Assembly: GCF_017357385.1 (NCBI RefSeq)
Contig: NZ_CP071632.1
Location: 1,059,501-1,123,500, forward strand
From: Rhizobium sp. NZLR1
Lineage (GTDB): Bacteria; Pseudomonadota; Alphaproteobacteria; Rhizobiales; Rhizobiaceae
Reading direction: 5' to 3'
DNA: 64,000 bases
Shown here in pieces: positions 1 to 11,256 of this stretch. The position numbers were made by a program, and so were the translations under genes. Under the pieces are notes generated by a model that saw only the letters and a program-made list of their open reading frames with translations, ran no database searches and was not told where the DNA came from. The first letter of the stretch is position 1. Each line of letters opens with the position of its first letter.

Positions 1-951
1 GCCAATGATGCAGCCTCCGCCATGGGCGAAAAGCTCGGCGGCTCGGAAAGCGGTTTTGCCGGGATGATGACCGCCAAAGCCCGCCAGCTCGGTATGAGCC
101 GCACCGTTTTCGTCAACGCCTCAGGCCTGCCGGACGGTCGTCAGGTCACCACGGCGCGTGACATGTCGACGCTCGCCATCGCGCTGATGAAGAATTATCC
201 GAACGAATACCGGCTGTTTTCGACGGCGAGCTTCAATTTCCGCGGCCGGACCGTGCGCGGCCACAATAATCTCATGTATCGCTACCAGGGCATGGACGGC
301 ATCAAGACCGGGTATACCAACGCCTCCGGCTTCAATCTCGTCAGCGCCGTCAGGGACGGCAACCGCCGGGTCGTCGGCGTCGTGCTCGGCGGCCGTACCG
401 CCCGCAGCCGCGACGACAAGATGGCCGGTCTGCTCGATCGTTATCTCGGCCGTGCCTCGTCTTCCGGCGGTGCAAAGCTGGTGGCGAGCGTCGGCGCCAG
501 CGAGCCTGTCGAAGTCGCGTCGGCCGCCGACGATTCCGATGTTCCGGTGCCGCTCAGCGCACCACGCCAGGCCGACGATCTCGCAGCCAAGAGCCTGGCC
601 TATGCCGATGACACCGTCGTGCCGCTGGAGCGTCCGGTCGCGATGGACGAAATCCTGAACGCCGGCAAGGCGCCGAAGATGTCGGCAGAGAAGAGCGATG
701 GCGACTGGCAGATCCAGATCTCGGCCGCTCCGAGCGCCGATGCGGCCCGGGCGCTTCTCGCCCAGGCGAAGTCTGAGGGCGGCGCGCCGCTCGTTTCCGC
801 CTCGCCCTATACCGAGGCGGTCGGGAAGGGCGCCAACAAGATCTACCGCGCCCGCTTCGTCGGCTTCGCCAGCAAGGACGCCGCGGTCTCCGCCTGCGCT
901 GCGCTGAAGCAGCGCTCCTATGACTGCATGCTGCTGCCAGAGCACGGCTGA
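1..951 (+). CDS. D-alanyl-D-alanine carboxypeptidase (penicillin-binding protein, S11 family), 5' truncated by window edge
   Basis: The reading frame is open from base 1, so the gene starts upstream of the window; 316 residues are visible. The first codons read A-N-D-A-A, matching the part of the S11 SxN motif that follows its serine. A KTG triad (DGIKTGYTNASG) lies about 100 residues in, so the C-terminal half of a DacA/DacF-type periplasmic transpeptidase fold is present. The enzyme removes the terminal D-Ala of peptidoglycan stem peptides. After a low-complexity linker, roughly the last 80 residues (DWQIQISAAPSADAARALL onward) look like a SPOR domain, which binds denuded septal peptidoglycan. 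The catalytic SxxK serine lies outside the window. Family call is firm; the exact paralogue is not. Confidence 0.9.
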   Translation, partial: ANDAASAMGEKLGGSESGFAGMMTAKARQLGMSRTVFVNASGLPDGRQVTTARDMSTLAIALMKNYPNEYRLFSTASFNFRGRTVRGHNNLMYRYQGMDGIKTGYTNASGFNLVSAVRDGNRRVVGVVLGGRTARSRDDKMAGLLDRYLGRASSSGGAKLVASVGASEPVEVASAADDSDVPVPLSAPRQADDLAAKSLAYADDTVVPLERPVAMDEILNAGKAPKMSAEKSDGDWQIQISAAPSADAARALLAQAKSEGGAPLVSASPYTEAVGKGANKIYRARFVGFASKDAAVSACAALKQRSYDCMLLPEHG

Positions 952-1034
952 TCGTCAAATCACCCACTCGGGCAATCCCCTCTGGACACACATCGGGAAT
1001 CAGCGTCTCTTCCATAAACAAAAGGAGAACGCCG

Positions 1035-1352
1035 ATGTTGCGTCGTCTTGCCGACCAGTTCGAAATCTCTTCCTCGGCGCATGTCGCCGCCAACGGCATC
1101 GAACGCGACGCCGACTGGTTTCTGCTGAAACTGCAGGAGGAAATGGGCGAGCTGACCCAGGCATGGAACCGGCTGACCGGCCGCGGCCGTGCGAAAGGCC
1201 GCTCGCCTGAAGACATGCGGCGCGATCTGGCCGACGAGACGGCCGACCTTCTCGGCCACCTTCTGCTGTTTGCCCGCCGCAACGATATCGACCTTGCCGC
1301 GGCGATTGAACGGAAGTGGCTGTTTCAGCCGGCGGAGGTGCTGAAGGGCTGA
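1035..1352 (+). CDS. MazG-like NTP pyrophosphohydrolase-fold protein
   Basis: A 105-residue protein of the all-alpha NTP pyrophosphatase superfamily. The metal-binding signature is visible as EEMGE (residues about 35-39) followed by DETAD near residue 68, the ExxE...ExxD pattern of MazG/dUTPase-like enzymes that hydrolyse nucleoside triphosphates to monophosphates. It is a single-domain form, about half the length of MazG. The start is preceded by an AAAGGAG ribosome-binding site at 1020-1026. It lies 83 bases after the carboxypeptidase on the same strand, and probably has its own function in nucleotide-pool cleaning. The substrate cannot be told from sequence. Confidence 0.75.
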   Translation: MLRRLADQFEISSSAHVAANGIERDADWFLLKLQEEMGELTQAWNRLTGRGRAKGRSPEDMRRDLADETADLLGHLLLFARRNDIDLAAAIERKWLFQPAEVLKG

Positions 1353-1371
1353 GGCATGCCGGCCGCTGGAG

Positions 1372-1863
1372 TCAGTCGACCTTATGTCGATAAAACTTAC
1401 TGTCCACCGCCATCAACGGAAACGAGCGGGGCAGGGCGCTCTTGGCGATCTCGGTAAAGCCGTTCTTCTCGTAGAAGCGGTGGGCGGCGACGAATTTGTC
1501 AGTCGTGCCGAGGAAGATTTCGGTGAGGCGGGCATCCCTGGCGTGGGAAAACATCCGGTCGAGGAGCCGCGCCGCCACCCCGTGTTCGCCACCGCGAACC
1601 GCGGCGGCGACGAACATCTTGCGCAGCGCCGCCTGATGATTGCCGATATCCTTGAGCCCGAGCGTGCCGACGATCGCGCCATCCTCGACCGCGACCCAGA
1701 ACTGCCCCTTGCCGGACTGATAGAAATCCGGGATCACCCGCAGATCCGGCTGCGCATCGGCTGATATATCGATGCCGAACTCCTGGCGCTGGATCGTCAG
1801 GATCACCGACAGCACGGCATCGGCGTCGTCTTCCGTGAAACGCCTGATCTCGACCTCCACCAT
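1372..1863 (-). CDS. GNAT-family N-acetyltransferase
   Basis: 163 residues with a GNAT fold: an N-terminal strand-helix (EIRRFTEDDADAVL), a central beta4/acetyl-CoA region (KMFVAAAVRGGEHGVAARLL, a loose version of the Q/RxxGxG/A loop) and the C-terminal HRFYEKNGFTEI motif. The start is taken at the ATG at 1863 because it has an AAAGGAG site in good spacing and leaves a short gap to tldD; a GTG directly before it is an alternative. A longer reading into tldD is not credible. It may be cotranscribed with tldD, which ends 17 bases upstream. Substrate unknown. Confidence 0.8.
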   Translation of the reverse strand: MVEVEIRRFTEDDADAVLSVILTIQRQEFGIDISADAQPDLRVIPDFYQSGKGQFWVAVEDGAIVGTLGLKDIGNHQAALRKMFVAAAVRGGEHGVAARLLDRMFSHARDARLTEIFLGTTDKFVAAHRFYEKNGFTEIAKSALPRSFPLMAVDSKFYRHKVD

Positions 1864-1880
1864 CACAGGCTCCTTTCGCC

Positions 1881-3296
1881 TCAGGTCTGGGTGCCGCCGA
1901 CCGTCACCTGATCCATGCGCAGATGCGGCTGGCCGACGCCGACGGGAACCCATTGGCCGCCCTTGCCGCAATTGCCGATGCCGGTATCGAGTTTCATGTC
2001 GTTGCCGATCATCGATACCCGCTTCATCGCATCCGGGCCGTTGCCGATCAGCATCGCGCCCTTGATCGGCGCGCCGACCTTGCCGTTTTCGATCAGATAG
2101 GCCTCGGTGCAGCCGAAGACGAACTTGCCGGAGGTGATATCCACCTGGCCGCCGCCGAAGGAGACGGCATAGATGCCCTTCTTCACCGAGGCGATGATTT
2201 CCTCAGGCGGCTTGTCGCCGCCAAGCATATAGGTGTTGGTCATGCGCGGCATCGGCACATGGGCATAACCCTGGCGGCGGCCGTTGCCGGTCGGCGCCAT
2301 ACCCATCAGCCGAGCATTTTGGCGATCCTGCATATAGCCGACCAGCTTGCCGTTCTCGATCAGCACATTATAGCCGGAGGGAGTGCCCTCATCGTCGATG
2401 GTGATCGAGCCGCGGCGGTTGTCGATCGTGCCGTCGTCGACGACGGTGACACCGGGGGCGGCGGCCATCTGGCCGAGCAGGCCGGCAAAGGCCGACGTCT
2501 TCTTGCGGTTGAAATCGCCTTCCAGCCCGTGGCCGACGGCCTCGTGCAGCATCACGCCCGGCCAGCCGGAGCCGAGAACGACATCCATCGTGCCCGCCGG
2601 CGCATCGATCGCCTCAAGGTTGACGAGCGCCTGGCGCAGCGCCTCGTCGGCGCCATATTGCCAGCTGCCCTCGGCGATGAAGTCGCCGAAGCCGATGCGC
2701 CCGCCGCTGCCGTAGGAGCCGCTTTCCTGCCGATCGCCTTCGCCGACCATCACCGAAATGTTGATGCGCGTCATCGGCCTGATGTCGCGCACGCGATGTC
2801 CGTCGGCGCGCAGGATGTCGACCACCTGCCAGCTCGCCGCAACCGAGGCCGTCACCTGCCGCACCTTGTCGTTCTTGCCCCTGAGATAGGCGTCGATGTC
2901 CTGCAGGACCTTGACCTTTTCCTCGAAGCTCGGCTGGCCGATCGGGTTCTGGTCGCCGTAGAATTTCTTGTTGGTGCGCTGGGGGGCAGCGGCGTAAGTG
3001 CCGGAGTAGCCGCGTGTCACTGCGCCGACCGCATCCGCCGCCCGCTTCAGCGCCGCCACCGAGAGATCGCCGGCATGGGCGAAACCGACCGCTTCGCCGG
3101 CAACGGCGCGCAGGCCGAACCCCTGCTCGGTGTTGAAGCTGCCGCCCTTCAGCCGGCCATTGTCGAAGGTCAGCGCTTCGGCCTGCGCATGCTCGATAAA
3201 CAGCTCGCCATCATCCGCGCCGGCGAGCGCCTCGGCGACCAGACCACGCATCGTGGCTTCGTCGGCATCGAATAGCGTCAGGAGATCGGTGGTCAT
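1881..3296 (-). CDS. tldD: Metalloprotease TldD
   Basis: 471 residues, the usual TldD length. The HExxxH zinc motif is visible in VMLHEAVGHGLEGDF, followed by the conserved RRGSITIDDEGTPS segment and the C-terminal GxCGKGGQ region (NCGKGGQWVPVGVGQPHLRM). TldD pairs with TldE (PmbA) in a heterodimeric protease that trims unfolded peptides and matures microcin- and PQQ-like precursors. The partner gene is not in this window, which is normal. A GNAT gene lies immediately downstream. Start: ATG at 3296, supported by full-length agreement with the family N-terminus. Confidence 0.95.
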   Translation of the reverse strand: MTTDLLTLFDADEATMRGLVAEALAGADDGELFIEHAQAEALTFDNGRLKGGSFNTEQGFGLRAVAGEAVGFAHAGDLSVAALKRAADAVGAVTRGYSGTYAAAPQRTNKKFYGDQNPIGQPSFEEKVKVLQDIDAYLRGKNDKVRQVTASVAASWQVVDILRADGHRVRDIRPMTRINISVMVGEGDRQESGSYGSGGRIGFGDFIAEGSWQYGADEALRQALVNLEAIDAPAGTMDVVLGSGWPGVMLHEAVGHGLEGDFNRKKTSAFAGLLGQMAAAPGVTVVDDGTIDNRRGSITIDDEGTPSGYNVLIENGKLVGYMQDRQNARLMGMAPTGNGRRQGYAHVPMPRMTNTYMLGGDKPPEEIIASVKKGIYAVSFGGGQVDITSGKFVFGCTEAYLIENGKVGAPIKGAMLIGNGPDAMKRVSMIGNDMKLDTGIGNCGKGGQWVPVGVGQPHLRMDQVTVGGTQT

Positions 3297-3522
3297 GGTC
3301 TGGCTCCAATGGGCATACGTTCAGAAATGCGCTTACGCACTTAGATAGGGCTCCAACCGACAAAGAGTGAAGCCCTGCCGTCGAATTTTCTTTGTTGAGC
3401 AAGTTCATCTCAGGAGATGGGAGTGCGCGCGAAGGAGATATAAGTGTTTTGTCGCATTGCCCTGCAGGGGCGCTCCCGCCGGATGGCTTTCCCCGCGCCA
3501 GCGTCAAGTTTGGCTGGAACGT

Positions 3523-3655
3523 CACCCTATCCTCCGTCATCCTCGGCCTTGAGCCGAGGATCCATCCCCGCCACCGAGGGTGCCGCGTGGATGCTCGGGT
3601 CAAGCCCGAGCATGACGGAGGGTGGGATAAGCCTATGGAGCAAGTACAGCGACGG
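3523..3655. repeat. Rhizobial intergenic palindromic repeat, copy A
   Basis: Two hairpins in a row: CCTCGG-CCTTGAG-CCGAGG (3541-3559) and GCTCGGG-TCAAG-CCCGAGC (3593-3611). They are enclosed by the outer arms CCTCCGTCAT (3531-3540) and ATGACGGAGG (3612-3621). A second copy with the same architecture lies at 19727-19860, and the similarity continues into a tail reading GCAAG-ACAGC-ACG in both. The rest of the 399-base gap between tldD and the ialB-like gene (3297-3695) shows no gene. Elements of this type are common in rhizobial genomes (RIME/REP-like); the exact family name is not checked. Confidence 0.8.
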
Positions 3656-3663
3656 GGGAGGGG

Positions 3664-3688
3664 GCGAGCGTAGTTGCGCTACGCTCGC
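3664..3688 (-). terminator. Terminator-like hairpin after the IalB-family gene
   Basis: Perfect 10-bp inverted repeat GCGAGCGTAG / CTACGCTCGC with a 5-base loop, 7 bases beyond the stop codon of the leftward gene. No U-tract follows, so it may act as an mRNA 3' stabiliser or weak terminator. Confidence 0.5.
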
Positions 3689-3695
3689 ATAGCCC

Positions 3696-4337
3696 TCAAG
3701 GCAGCGCGTCGAAGCCTTCGGCGAAGCCCTTGAGGTCGACCGGGATGCCGATGCCTTCTTCGGGTGTCTGGAAGACGATGAAGGTTGCCTGGGCGCCGCT
3801 GCGGAAGGTTTTCAGCAGTTCGTCCTCGAGCACGACCTCGGCATAACAGCCATCGGCGAAGCAGCGGACGAAATAGGCACGGCCGATATCCTTGCCGTCG
3901 ACATTGAGGCCGAGGCCGTTCGGCAGCAGCACGCCGAGCGGCGCCAGCACGCGGAGAATCTTCGACTTGCGGTCGGCCGTCTTCAGCACGACGACGGAAA
4001 GCCCGACCTCCGGCCGATCCTCGGCGATGACGTTCTGCATCAGCGCGCATTGTTCGGTCGAGGCGCCTGCCGGCTTGTCGCAGACGACGGACCATGCGCC
4101 GTGATTGGATTTCACCGTGCCCGGCGCCTGCGGCTGGGTCTGGCCGGGTGTCACCTGGATATTCGGACTGGCCGCACTCGGCTGCTGCGGCGTCGTAGCG
4201 GGAGCCGGGGCAGGGGCGGCAGCCGGCGGTTTGGCCTGGGCCGGCGTGGGTTGCTGTTGTGCGAAAACGGGCGTCGTCGCTGCGGCCGCGATGCTGGCGG
4301 TCACGAGAAGCGACTGCGCGAGGGAACGGAAACCCAT
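3696..4337 (-). CDS. Invasion-associated locus B (IalB) family protein
   Basis: 213 residues. An N-terminal signal peptide (MGFRSLAQSLLVTASIAAAA, cleavage near VFAQQ) is followed by a Pro/Ala/Gln-rich linker (residues about 30-75). The IalB domain then starts at NHGAWSVVCDK and includes paired cysteines (CDKP...EQCALM and VRCFADGCYAE) as in the family. IalB proteins are periplasmic or outer-surface alphaproteobacterial proteins first described for Bartonella erythrocyte invasion; in rhizobia their role is not settled. The start at 4337 has an AGAGG site and puts the signal peptide at the N-terminus. The gene is divergent from the cytochrome oxidase operon, with which it shares a roughly 340-base promoter region. 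Confidence 0.85.
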   Translation of the reverse strand: MGFRSLAQSLLVTASIAAAATTPVFAQQQPTPAQAKPPAAAPAPAPATTPQQPSAASPNIQVTPGQTQPQAPGTVKSNHGAWSVVCDKPAGASTEQCALMQNVIAEDRPEVGLSVVVLKTADRKSKILRVLAPLGVLLPNGLGLNVDGKDIGRAYFVRCFADGCYAEVVLEDELLKTFRSGAQATFIVFQTPEEGIGIPVDLKGFAEGFDALP

Positions 4338-4675
4338 GGAAACCTCTGGATATCGAATCATTTGCGGCTATTGTTGAAGCTGCCCACCAAAAATGAAAAG
4401 CCCCACCCCGTGAAAACCGGGGGACTGCGGCGGAAATTGGACCTTTCGGAAATAATGTGTGGCGCGCGGGTTGGCCGGAAAGCCGATTTTTCATATGCTG
4501 ATGAAAAACTTGGGATGTTTTGCCGTTCTGGCCTGCCTGTGCTTTCAGCAAAAATGCCGCATAGACAATTGCTCTGACCTGTTGCGGCAAATGCCAAACT
4601 GTGGTTTGAAGCGCTGAAGATGGCAAGGATTCTGCGTCCTATTTTGCAGGTCAAGCGCTCGAGGGAGATAATAAG
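4338..4675. other. Divergent intergenic region upstream of the cox operon
   Basis: About 340 bases between the IalB-family gene and coxB. It must hold the promoters for both, but I could not identify a clear sigma-70 pair or a known operator. No credible ORF or hairpin with a U-tract was seen. Confidence 0.5.
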
Positions 4676-7287
<2,612 letters not shown>

Positions 7288-7299
7288 TTGCGCGGGTGT

Positions 7300-7328
7300 C
7301 AGGACGCCGCATTCGATACGGCGTCCTG
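7300..7328 (+). other. Intercistronic hairpin between coxA and ctaB
   Basis: CAGGACGCCG (7300-7309) and CGGCGTCCTG (7319-7328) form a perfect 10-bp stem with a 9-base loop. There is no U-tract, so partial termination or mRNA processing/stabilisation of the coxBA part is more likely than full termination. Confidence 0.6.
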
Positions 7329-7350
7329 ATATTCTGACATTCAGGACGGA

Positions 7351-8304
7351 ATGATGACGGTCATCGACAATCACGGGACGCTTGCAAAGGACGGCGAATT
7401 GTCGGAAGCGAGTGCACGCGATTATTTCGAATTGCTGAAGCCGCGGGTGATGTCGCTCGTGGTGTTCACCGCCCTTGCCGGCCTGGTGCTGGCGCCGGGC
7501 CACATCCATCCCGTCCTCGGCCTGATCGCCATTCTCTGTATCGCCGTCGGCGCCGGCGCCTCCGGCGCTCTGAACATGTGGTACGATGCCGACATCGATG
7601 CCATCATGAGCCGCACCGCCAATCGTCCGATCCCGGCCGGCCGCATCGCCCCCTCGGAAGCGCTGGCCTTCGGCCTGGTGCTTTCGGGCTTTTCGGTGGT
7701 GATCCTCGGCCTTGCCGTCAACTGGCTCTCGGCCGGCATCCTTGCCTTCACCATCTTCTTCTACGCCGTCGTCTACACCATGTGGCTGAAGCGCTCGACG
7801 CCGCAGAACATCGTCATCGGCGGTGCTGCCGGCGCCTTTCCGCCGATGATAGGCTGGGCCTGCGTGACCGATAGTGTGACGATCGAGAGCACCGTGCTTT
7901 TCCTGATCATCTTCCTGTGGACGCCGGCGCATTTCTGGGCGCTGGCGCTGTTCAAGATGCGCGATTACGAGGCCGTCGGCGTGCCGATGCTGCCGAACGT
8001 CGCCGGCGAGCGGGTGACCAAACATCAGATCGTCGCCTATGCAGTGCTGACCGCCGTCTGCGCGGTGTTGCCAACCTTCCTCGGCTTCGCCAGCCTCGGC
8101 TACGGCCTGGTGGCCGCCGCCCTCGGCGCGATCTTCATCTACTGTTCCATCGCCGTCTGGCGGATGCCCGACGGCGATCTGAAGATGATCCCGGCAAAGA
8201 AGCTCTTCGGCTTCTCGATCTTTTATCTTTTCGCTGTGTTCTCCGCCTTGATGATCGACCGGCTGGCGTCGGTGCTGGTCTCGCATACGGGAGGTTGGTT
8301 CTGA
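7351..8304 (+). CDS. ctaB: Protoheme IX farnesyltransferase (haem O synthase)
   Basis: 317 residues, a UbiA-family membrane prenyltransferase with about nine helices. The Asp-rich prenyl-diphosphate motif [15 protein letters not shown] (D-x3-D) is clear, followed by R-PIPAGRI. The second Asp-rich loop reads [14 protein letters not shown]. It converts haem B to haem O, the precursor of the haem A needed by the adjacent oxidase. ATG at 7351 or 7354. The stop overlaps the next small gene by one base (TGATG), suggesting translational coupling. Confidence 0.95.
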   Translation: MMTVIDNHGTLAKDGELSEASARDYFELLKPRVMSLVVFTALAGLVLAPGHIHPVLGLIAILCIAVGAGASGALNMWYDADIDAIMSRTANRPIPAGRIAPSEALAFGLVLSGFSVVILGLAVNWLSAGILAFTIFFYAVVYTMWLKRSTPQNIVIGGAAGAFPPMIGWACVTDSVTIESTVLFLIIFLWTPAHFWALALFKMRDYEAVGVPMLPNVAGERVTKHQIVAYAVLTAVCAVLPTFLGFASLGYGLVAAALGAIFIYCSIAVWRMPDGDLKMIPAKKLFGFSIFYLFAVFSALMIDRLASVLVSHTGGWF

Positions 8305-8444
8305 TGGAATTGGTCAAGCTCACGGAAAAGCAACTCAGGTCGCGCCGCAACCGCAACATCGCCCTGGGGCTGGTGCTTGCCGGCCTCGTCGTTCTCTTCT
8401 ACGTGATGGCAATCGTGAAGATCGGCGGGGGAACGGCGGGATGA
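8304..8444 (+). CDS. Small cytochrome oxidase assembly-type membrane protein (CoxF-like)
   Basis: 46 residues with a basic N-terminus ([10 protein letters not shown]) and one transmembrane helix (about residues 20-40, [17 protein letters not shown]). It overlaps the ctaB stop by one base and the ctaG start by four (ATGA), so it is embedded in the operon and almost certainly translated. Small one-helix proteins at this spot are known in alphaproteobacterial aa3 operons and are thought to assist oxidase assembly. That assignment rests on position and topology, not on a diagnostic motif. Confidence 0.8.
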   Translation: MELVKLTEKQLRSRRNRNIALGLVLAGLVVLFYVMAIVKIGGGTAG

Positions 8445-9049
8445 GCGACAACGCCGCCGCACCGAAAAAGCCGGGCCGCAACAACGGCGCCGTGGTGATG
8501 ATGTGCCTGAGCTTCGTTTTCGGCATGGGCGCGATGAGCTACGCTGCCGTGCCGCTCTACCGGATCTTCTGCCAGGTCACCGGTTATAACGGTACGACCC
8601 AGCGCGTCGACCAGGTGTCGAGCGTCGTGCTCGACCGCACGATGCGCGTCACCTTCGACGCCAATGTCGCGCCCGGCCTGCAATGGGACTTCAAGCCGGT
8701 CGAGCGCGAGGTCAATCCGAAGATTGGCGAAACGATAAAGGTCCATTTCACCGCCGAGAATCGTTCGAACGAAACCCAGCGCGGCCAGGCGGTTTTCAAC
8801 GTCACGCCGGGCGAGGCGGGCGTCTATTTCAACAAGGTGCAATGTTTCTGTTTTACGGAAACGGACCTGAAGCCGGGCGAGAAGCTCGACATGCCGGTGG
8901 TGTTCTACATCGATCCGGAAATCGTCAAGGCCGTGGAATCGAAGAACATCCGTACGGTCACGCTGTCATATACGTTCTACCCGAAAGAGGGTCCGAAGCC
9001 GCTGGCTTCGAATGAGGGTGGAGCGGTAAAGATTGAAAAGAAACTTTGA
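8441..9049 (+). CDS. ctaG: Cytochrome c oxidase assembly protein CtaG (Cox11)
   Basis: 202 residues. One N-terminal transmembrane helix (about 17-38) anchors a periplasmic Ig-like domain. The copper-binding CFCFTE segment is present ([17 protein letters not shown]), as is the conserved [10 protein letters not shown] stretch. Cox11 delivers copper to the CuB site of subunit I. ATG overlaps the stop of the 46-residue protein. A short inverted repeat CCGGCTAAGCCGG lies between this gene and coxC. Confidence 0.95.
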   Translation: MSDNAAAPKKPGRNNGAVVMMCLSFVFGMGAMSYAAVPLYRIFCQVTGYNGTTQRVDQVSSVVLDRTMRVTFDANVAPGLQWDFKPVEREVNPKIGETIKVHFTAENRSNETQRGQAVFNVTPGEAGVYFNKVQCFCFTETDLKPGEKLDMPVVFYIDPEIVKAVESKNIRTVTLSYTFYPKEGPKPLASNEGGAVKIEKKL

Positions 9050-9109
9050 TCAAGGCTCGTTTCCGGCTAAGCCGGGAGCCGAGTGAAGGAAGACATCCGG
9101 GGATAATAC

Positions 9110-9988
9110 ATGGCCGATGCTCATCAGAAAAATCACGACTATCACATCATTGATCCGAGCCCGTGGCCGATTATCGCCTCGCTCGGCGCCTTCCTCATGG
9201 CGATCGGCGGCGTCTGCTACATGCGTTACCTGAACGGCGGCTCGTTCAAGGTCGCCGGCTTCGAACTCGCCAATCCCTGGCTCTTCTACATCGGCTTCGC
9301 GCTGGTTCTCTACGTCATGTACGGCTGGTGGGCCGATACGGTGAAGGAAGCCCATGAGGGCGCCCACACCCGCGTCGTCTCGCTGCACCTGCGCTATGGC
9401 ATGATCATGTTCATCGCTTCCGAAGTGATGTTCTTCGTTGCCTGGTTCTGGGCCTATTTCGACGCCAGCCTCTATCCGAACGAAGCGATTCAGGCCGCGC
9501 GCCTGCTCTATACCGGCGGCACCTGGCCGCCGAAGGGCATCGAGGTCCTCGATCCCTGGCACCTGCCGATCTACAACACCGTCATCCTGCTGCTTTCCGG
9601 CACGACGGTCACCTGGGCGCACCATGCGCTGTTGCACAACGACCGCAAGGGCCTGATCCAGGGCCTGACGCTGACGGTGCTGCTCGGCGTGCTGTTCTCC
9701 TGCGTGCAGGCCTATGAATATGCCCACGCGCCCTTCGCCTTCAAGAATTCGATCTACGGCGCGACCTTCTTCATGGCGACCGGCTTCCACGGTTTCCACG
9801 TCCTCGTCGGCACGATCTTCCTGGCTGTCTGCCTGATCCGCGCGATGCGCGGCGACTTCACCCCGAAACAGCATTTCGGCTTCGAGGCGGCCGCCTGGTA
9901 CTGGCACTTCGTCGACGTCGTCTGGCTGTTCCTGTTCTTCTGCATCTACGTCTGGGGCGGCTGGGGCGCACCGGTCGCAGCCGGCTGA
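9110..9988 (+). CDS. coxC: Cytochrome c oxidase subunit III
   Basis: 292 residues with seven predicted helices. The family pattern is clear from MADAHQKNHDYHIIDPSPWP through the EVMFFVAWFWAYF segment to the C-terminal WYWHFVDVVWLFLF. Subunit III stabilises the active site and proton uptake of subunit I and completes the catalytic core encoded upstream. An ATG with a GGGGATAA site is used. A strong intrinsic terminator follows 20 bases after the stop, so the classical downstream genes (DUF983, surf1) must be transcribed separately here. Confidence 0.96.
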   Translation: MADAHQKNHDYHIIDPSPWPIIASLGAFLMAIGGVCYMRYLNGGSFKVAGFELANPWLFYIGFALVLYVMYGWWADTVKEAHEGAHTRVVSLHLRYGMIMFIASEVMFFVAWFWAYFDASLYPNEAIQAARLLYTGGTWPPKGIEVLDPWHLPIYNTVILLLSGTTVTWAHHALLHNDRKGLIQGLTLTVLLGVLFSCVQAYEYAHAPFAFKNSIYGATFFMATGFHGFHVLVGTIFLAVCLIRAMRGDFTPKQHFGFEAAAWYWHFVDVVWLFLFFCIYVWGGWGAPVAAG

Positions 9989-10008
9989 TTGCAGCGATAT
10001 TCAAATAG

Positions 10009-10036
10009 AAGGCGGGCCTCGTGCCCGCCTTTTTTA
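10009..10036 (+). terminator. Rho-independent terminator of the cox operon
   Basis: GGCGGGC-CTCGT-GCCCGCC followed by six T. A classic hairpin plus U-tract, 20 bases after the coxC stop. Confidence 0.93.
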
Positions 10037-10106
10037 TGGCTTGATGCGTGTCGCCCGAAAACGACGAAATGATGATTGCCTGACATTCGAGCGGCGAGGT
10101 GCCTCC

Positions 10107-10784
10107 ATGGTTTTCTGGATAACTGGCGTGGTTGGTTTGGCGATCGCTTATCTCATCGGTTCCATGCCGACAGGTTATCTCGCGGGGAGACTGCTCAGGG
10201 GCATCGATATCAGGGAGCACGGGTCTCGGTCGATTGGCGCAACCAACGTATTGCGAACGCTGGGGAAGTGGCCTGCGTCGGCCGTTCTCCTGGTGGATGT
10301 GCTGAAAGGCGTGGGGGCAATCCTCTTTGCCTGCTGGTTTTATCCCTGGTTCCACAGATTGCTGTACGGCACGCCGCCAGGGCTTGATCTGGAAACCTGG
10401 CTGGCCTGGACTGTTTGCCTGGCCGGATTGGCCGTGTTGCTGGGCCATAGCCGGTCGATCTGGCTGAATTTCAAAGGTGGAAAATCCGTTGCGACCGGGC
10501 TCGGCGTATTGCTCGCAATATCCTGGCCGGTGGGTTTGGGCGCCGTGGCGGTTTTTGGCGGCGTCCTCGCCGTCTTCAGGATTGTGTCCCTTGCTTCGAT
10601 GCTGGCGGCTTTGACCGCGATCGCCCTCATCTGCAGTCTGGAGCAGCCGGTGCCCTATCGCTTGCTGGTGATTGCAGGCGGCGTTTATGTGATTGCGCGC
10701 CATCGCGCCAACACCCAGCGACTGCTGGCGGGGACGGAGCCGCGCCTGGGGCAAAGCAGCCCGGAATCGAAAACGTCTGCGTGA
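10107..10784 (+). CDS. PlsY-type glycerol-3-phosphate acyltransferase
   Basis: 225 residues, all membrane-embedded. The three PlsY motifs are visible: GSMPTGYLAGR (motif 1), HGSRSIGATNVLRTLGK (motif 2) and GHSRSIWLNFKGGKSVATG (motif 3, phosphate/acyl-phosphate binding). PlsY transfers the acyl group of acyl-phosphate to glycerol 3-phosphate, the first step of phospholipid synthesis. The start ATG 10107 has an AGGTG site; a longer reading upstream would add a non-family N-terminus. It follows a terminator and is the first of three genes that separate coxC from DUF983-surf1. Rhizobia normally keep plsY elsewhere, so this may be a second, divergent copy. Confidence 0.85.
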   Translation: MVFWITGVVGLAIAYLIGSMPTGYLAGRLLRGIDIREHGSRSIGATNVLRTLGKWPASAVLLVDVLKGVGAILFACWFYPWFHRLLYGTPPGLDLETWLAWTVCLAGLAVLLGHSRSIWLNFKGGKSVATGLGVLLAISWPVGLGAVAVFGGVLAVFRIVSLASMLAALTAIALICSLEQPVPYRLLVIAGGVYVIARHRANTQRLLAGTEPRLGQSSPESKTSA

Positions 10785-10815
10785 ATTCAGAGCCGCGACC
10801 TGGACTGTTGCCCGA

Positions 10816-11256
10816 TCAGGTGCCTCGAACGGATTGAATGTCCTTCACCATGAGCGGACTGCTTCTGTCGGTGTCGACCATGACCCAGCCGAGCTTTTCG
10901 TAGAAAGGCACGGCATCCGGCGCGGCATGGACCTCCAGGCGGCAGAGGCCGTGCTTGGCCGATAGTTTCTCGACTTCGGACATCAAAATCCGCCCGAACC
11001 CTTGTCTCTGGTGTTCCGGCAGGATGGCGACAAGCCGCACGACACCGGTCACACCATCCGACAGATCGAGGCGGACTGTGCCGAGAGCAACGCCGTCCTT
11101 CCTCAGCAGGAGCGGTATATGGCGCGCCTCATGCTCATCCGGATGCTGGTCATCGTAACTGTCGAGGCCGCGCAGTTCGAACAATACATGCCGCCGAATG
11201 GCATGATAGGCTTGCCAGCCCGCGGCCTCTTTCACCTGCTGAAGTTCTATAGCCAT
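10816..11256 (-). CDS. GNAT-family N-acetyltransferase
   Basis: 146 residues. The acetyl-CoA loop is well formed (RLVAILPEHQRQGFGRILM, Q-R-x-G-x-G) and the C-terminal AVPFYEKLGWVMV motif is typical. The start ATG overlaps the stop of the upstream kinase-like gene by one base (TGATG), so the two are translationally coupled. Substrate unknown. Coupling to a phosphotransferase-like protein might hint at a small-molecule modification pair, but that is speculation. Confidence 0.82.
   Translation of the reverse strand: MAIELQQVKEAAGWQAYHAIRRHVLFELRGLDSYDDQHPDEHEARHIPLLLRKDGVALGTVRLDLSDGVTGVVRLVAILPEHQRQGFGRILMSEVEKLSAKHGLCRLEVHAAPDAVPFYEKLGWVMVDTDRSSPLMVKDIQSVRGT

Noticed and set aside
3211..3603. 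A 130-codon minus-strand frame across the tldD start and the palindromic repeat
   Set aside because: Part of its sequence is translated repeat DNA (GWILGSRPRM), a frequent false gene in rhizobial genomes, and it overlaps tldD.
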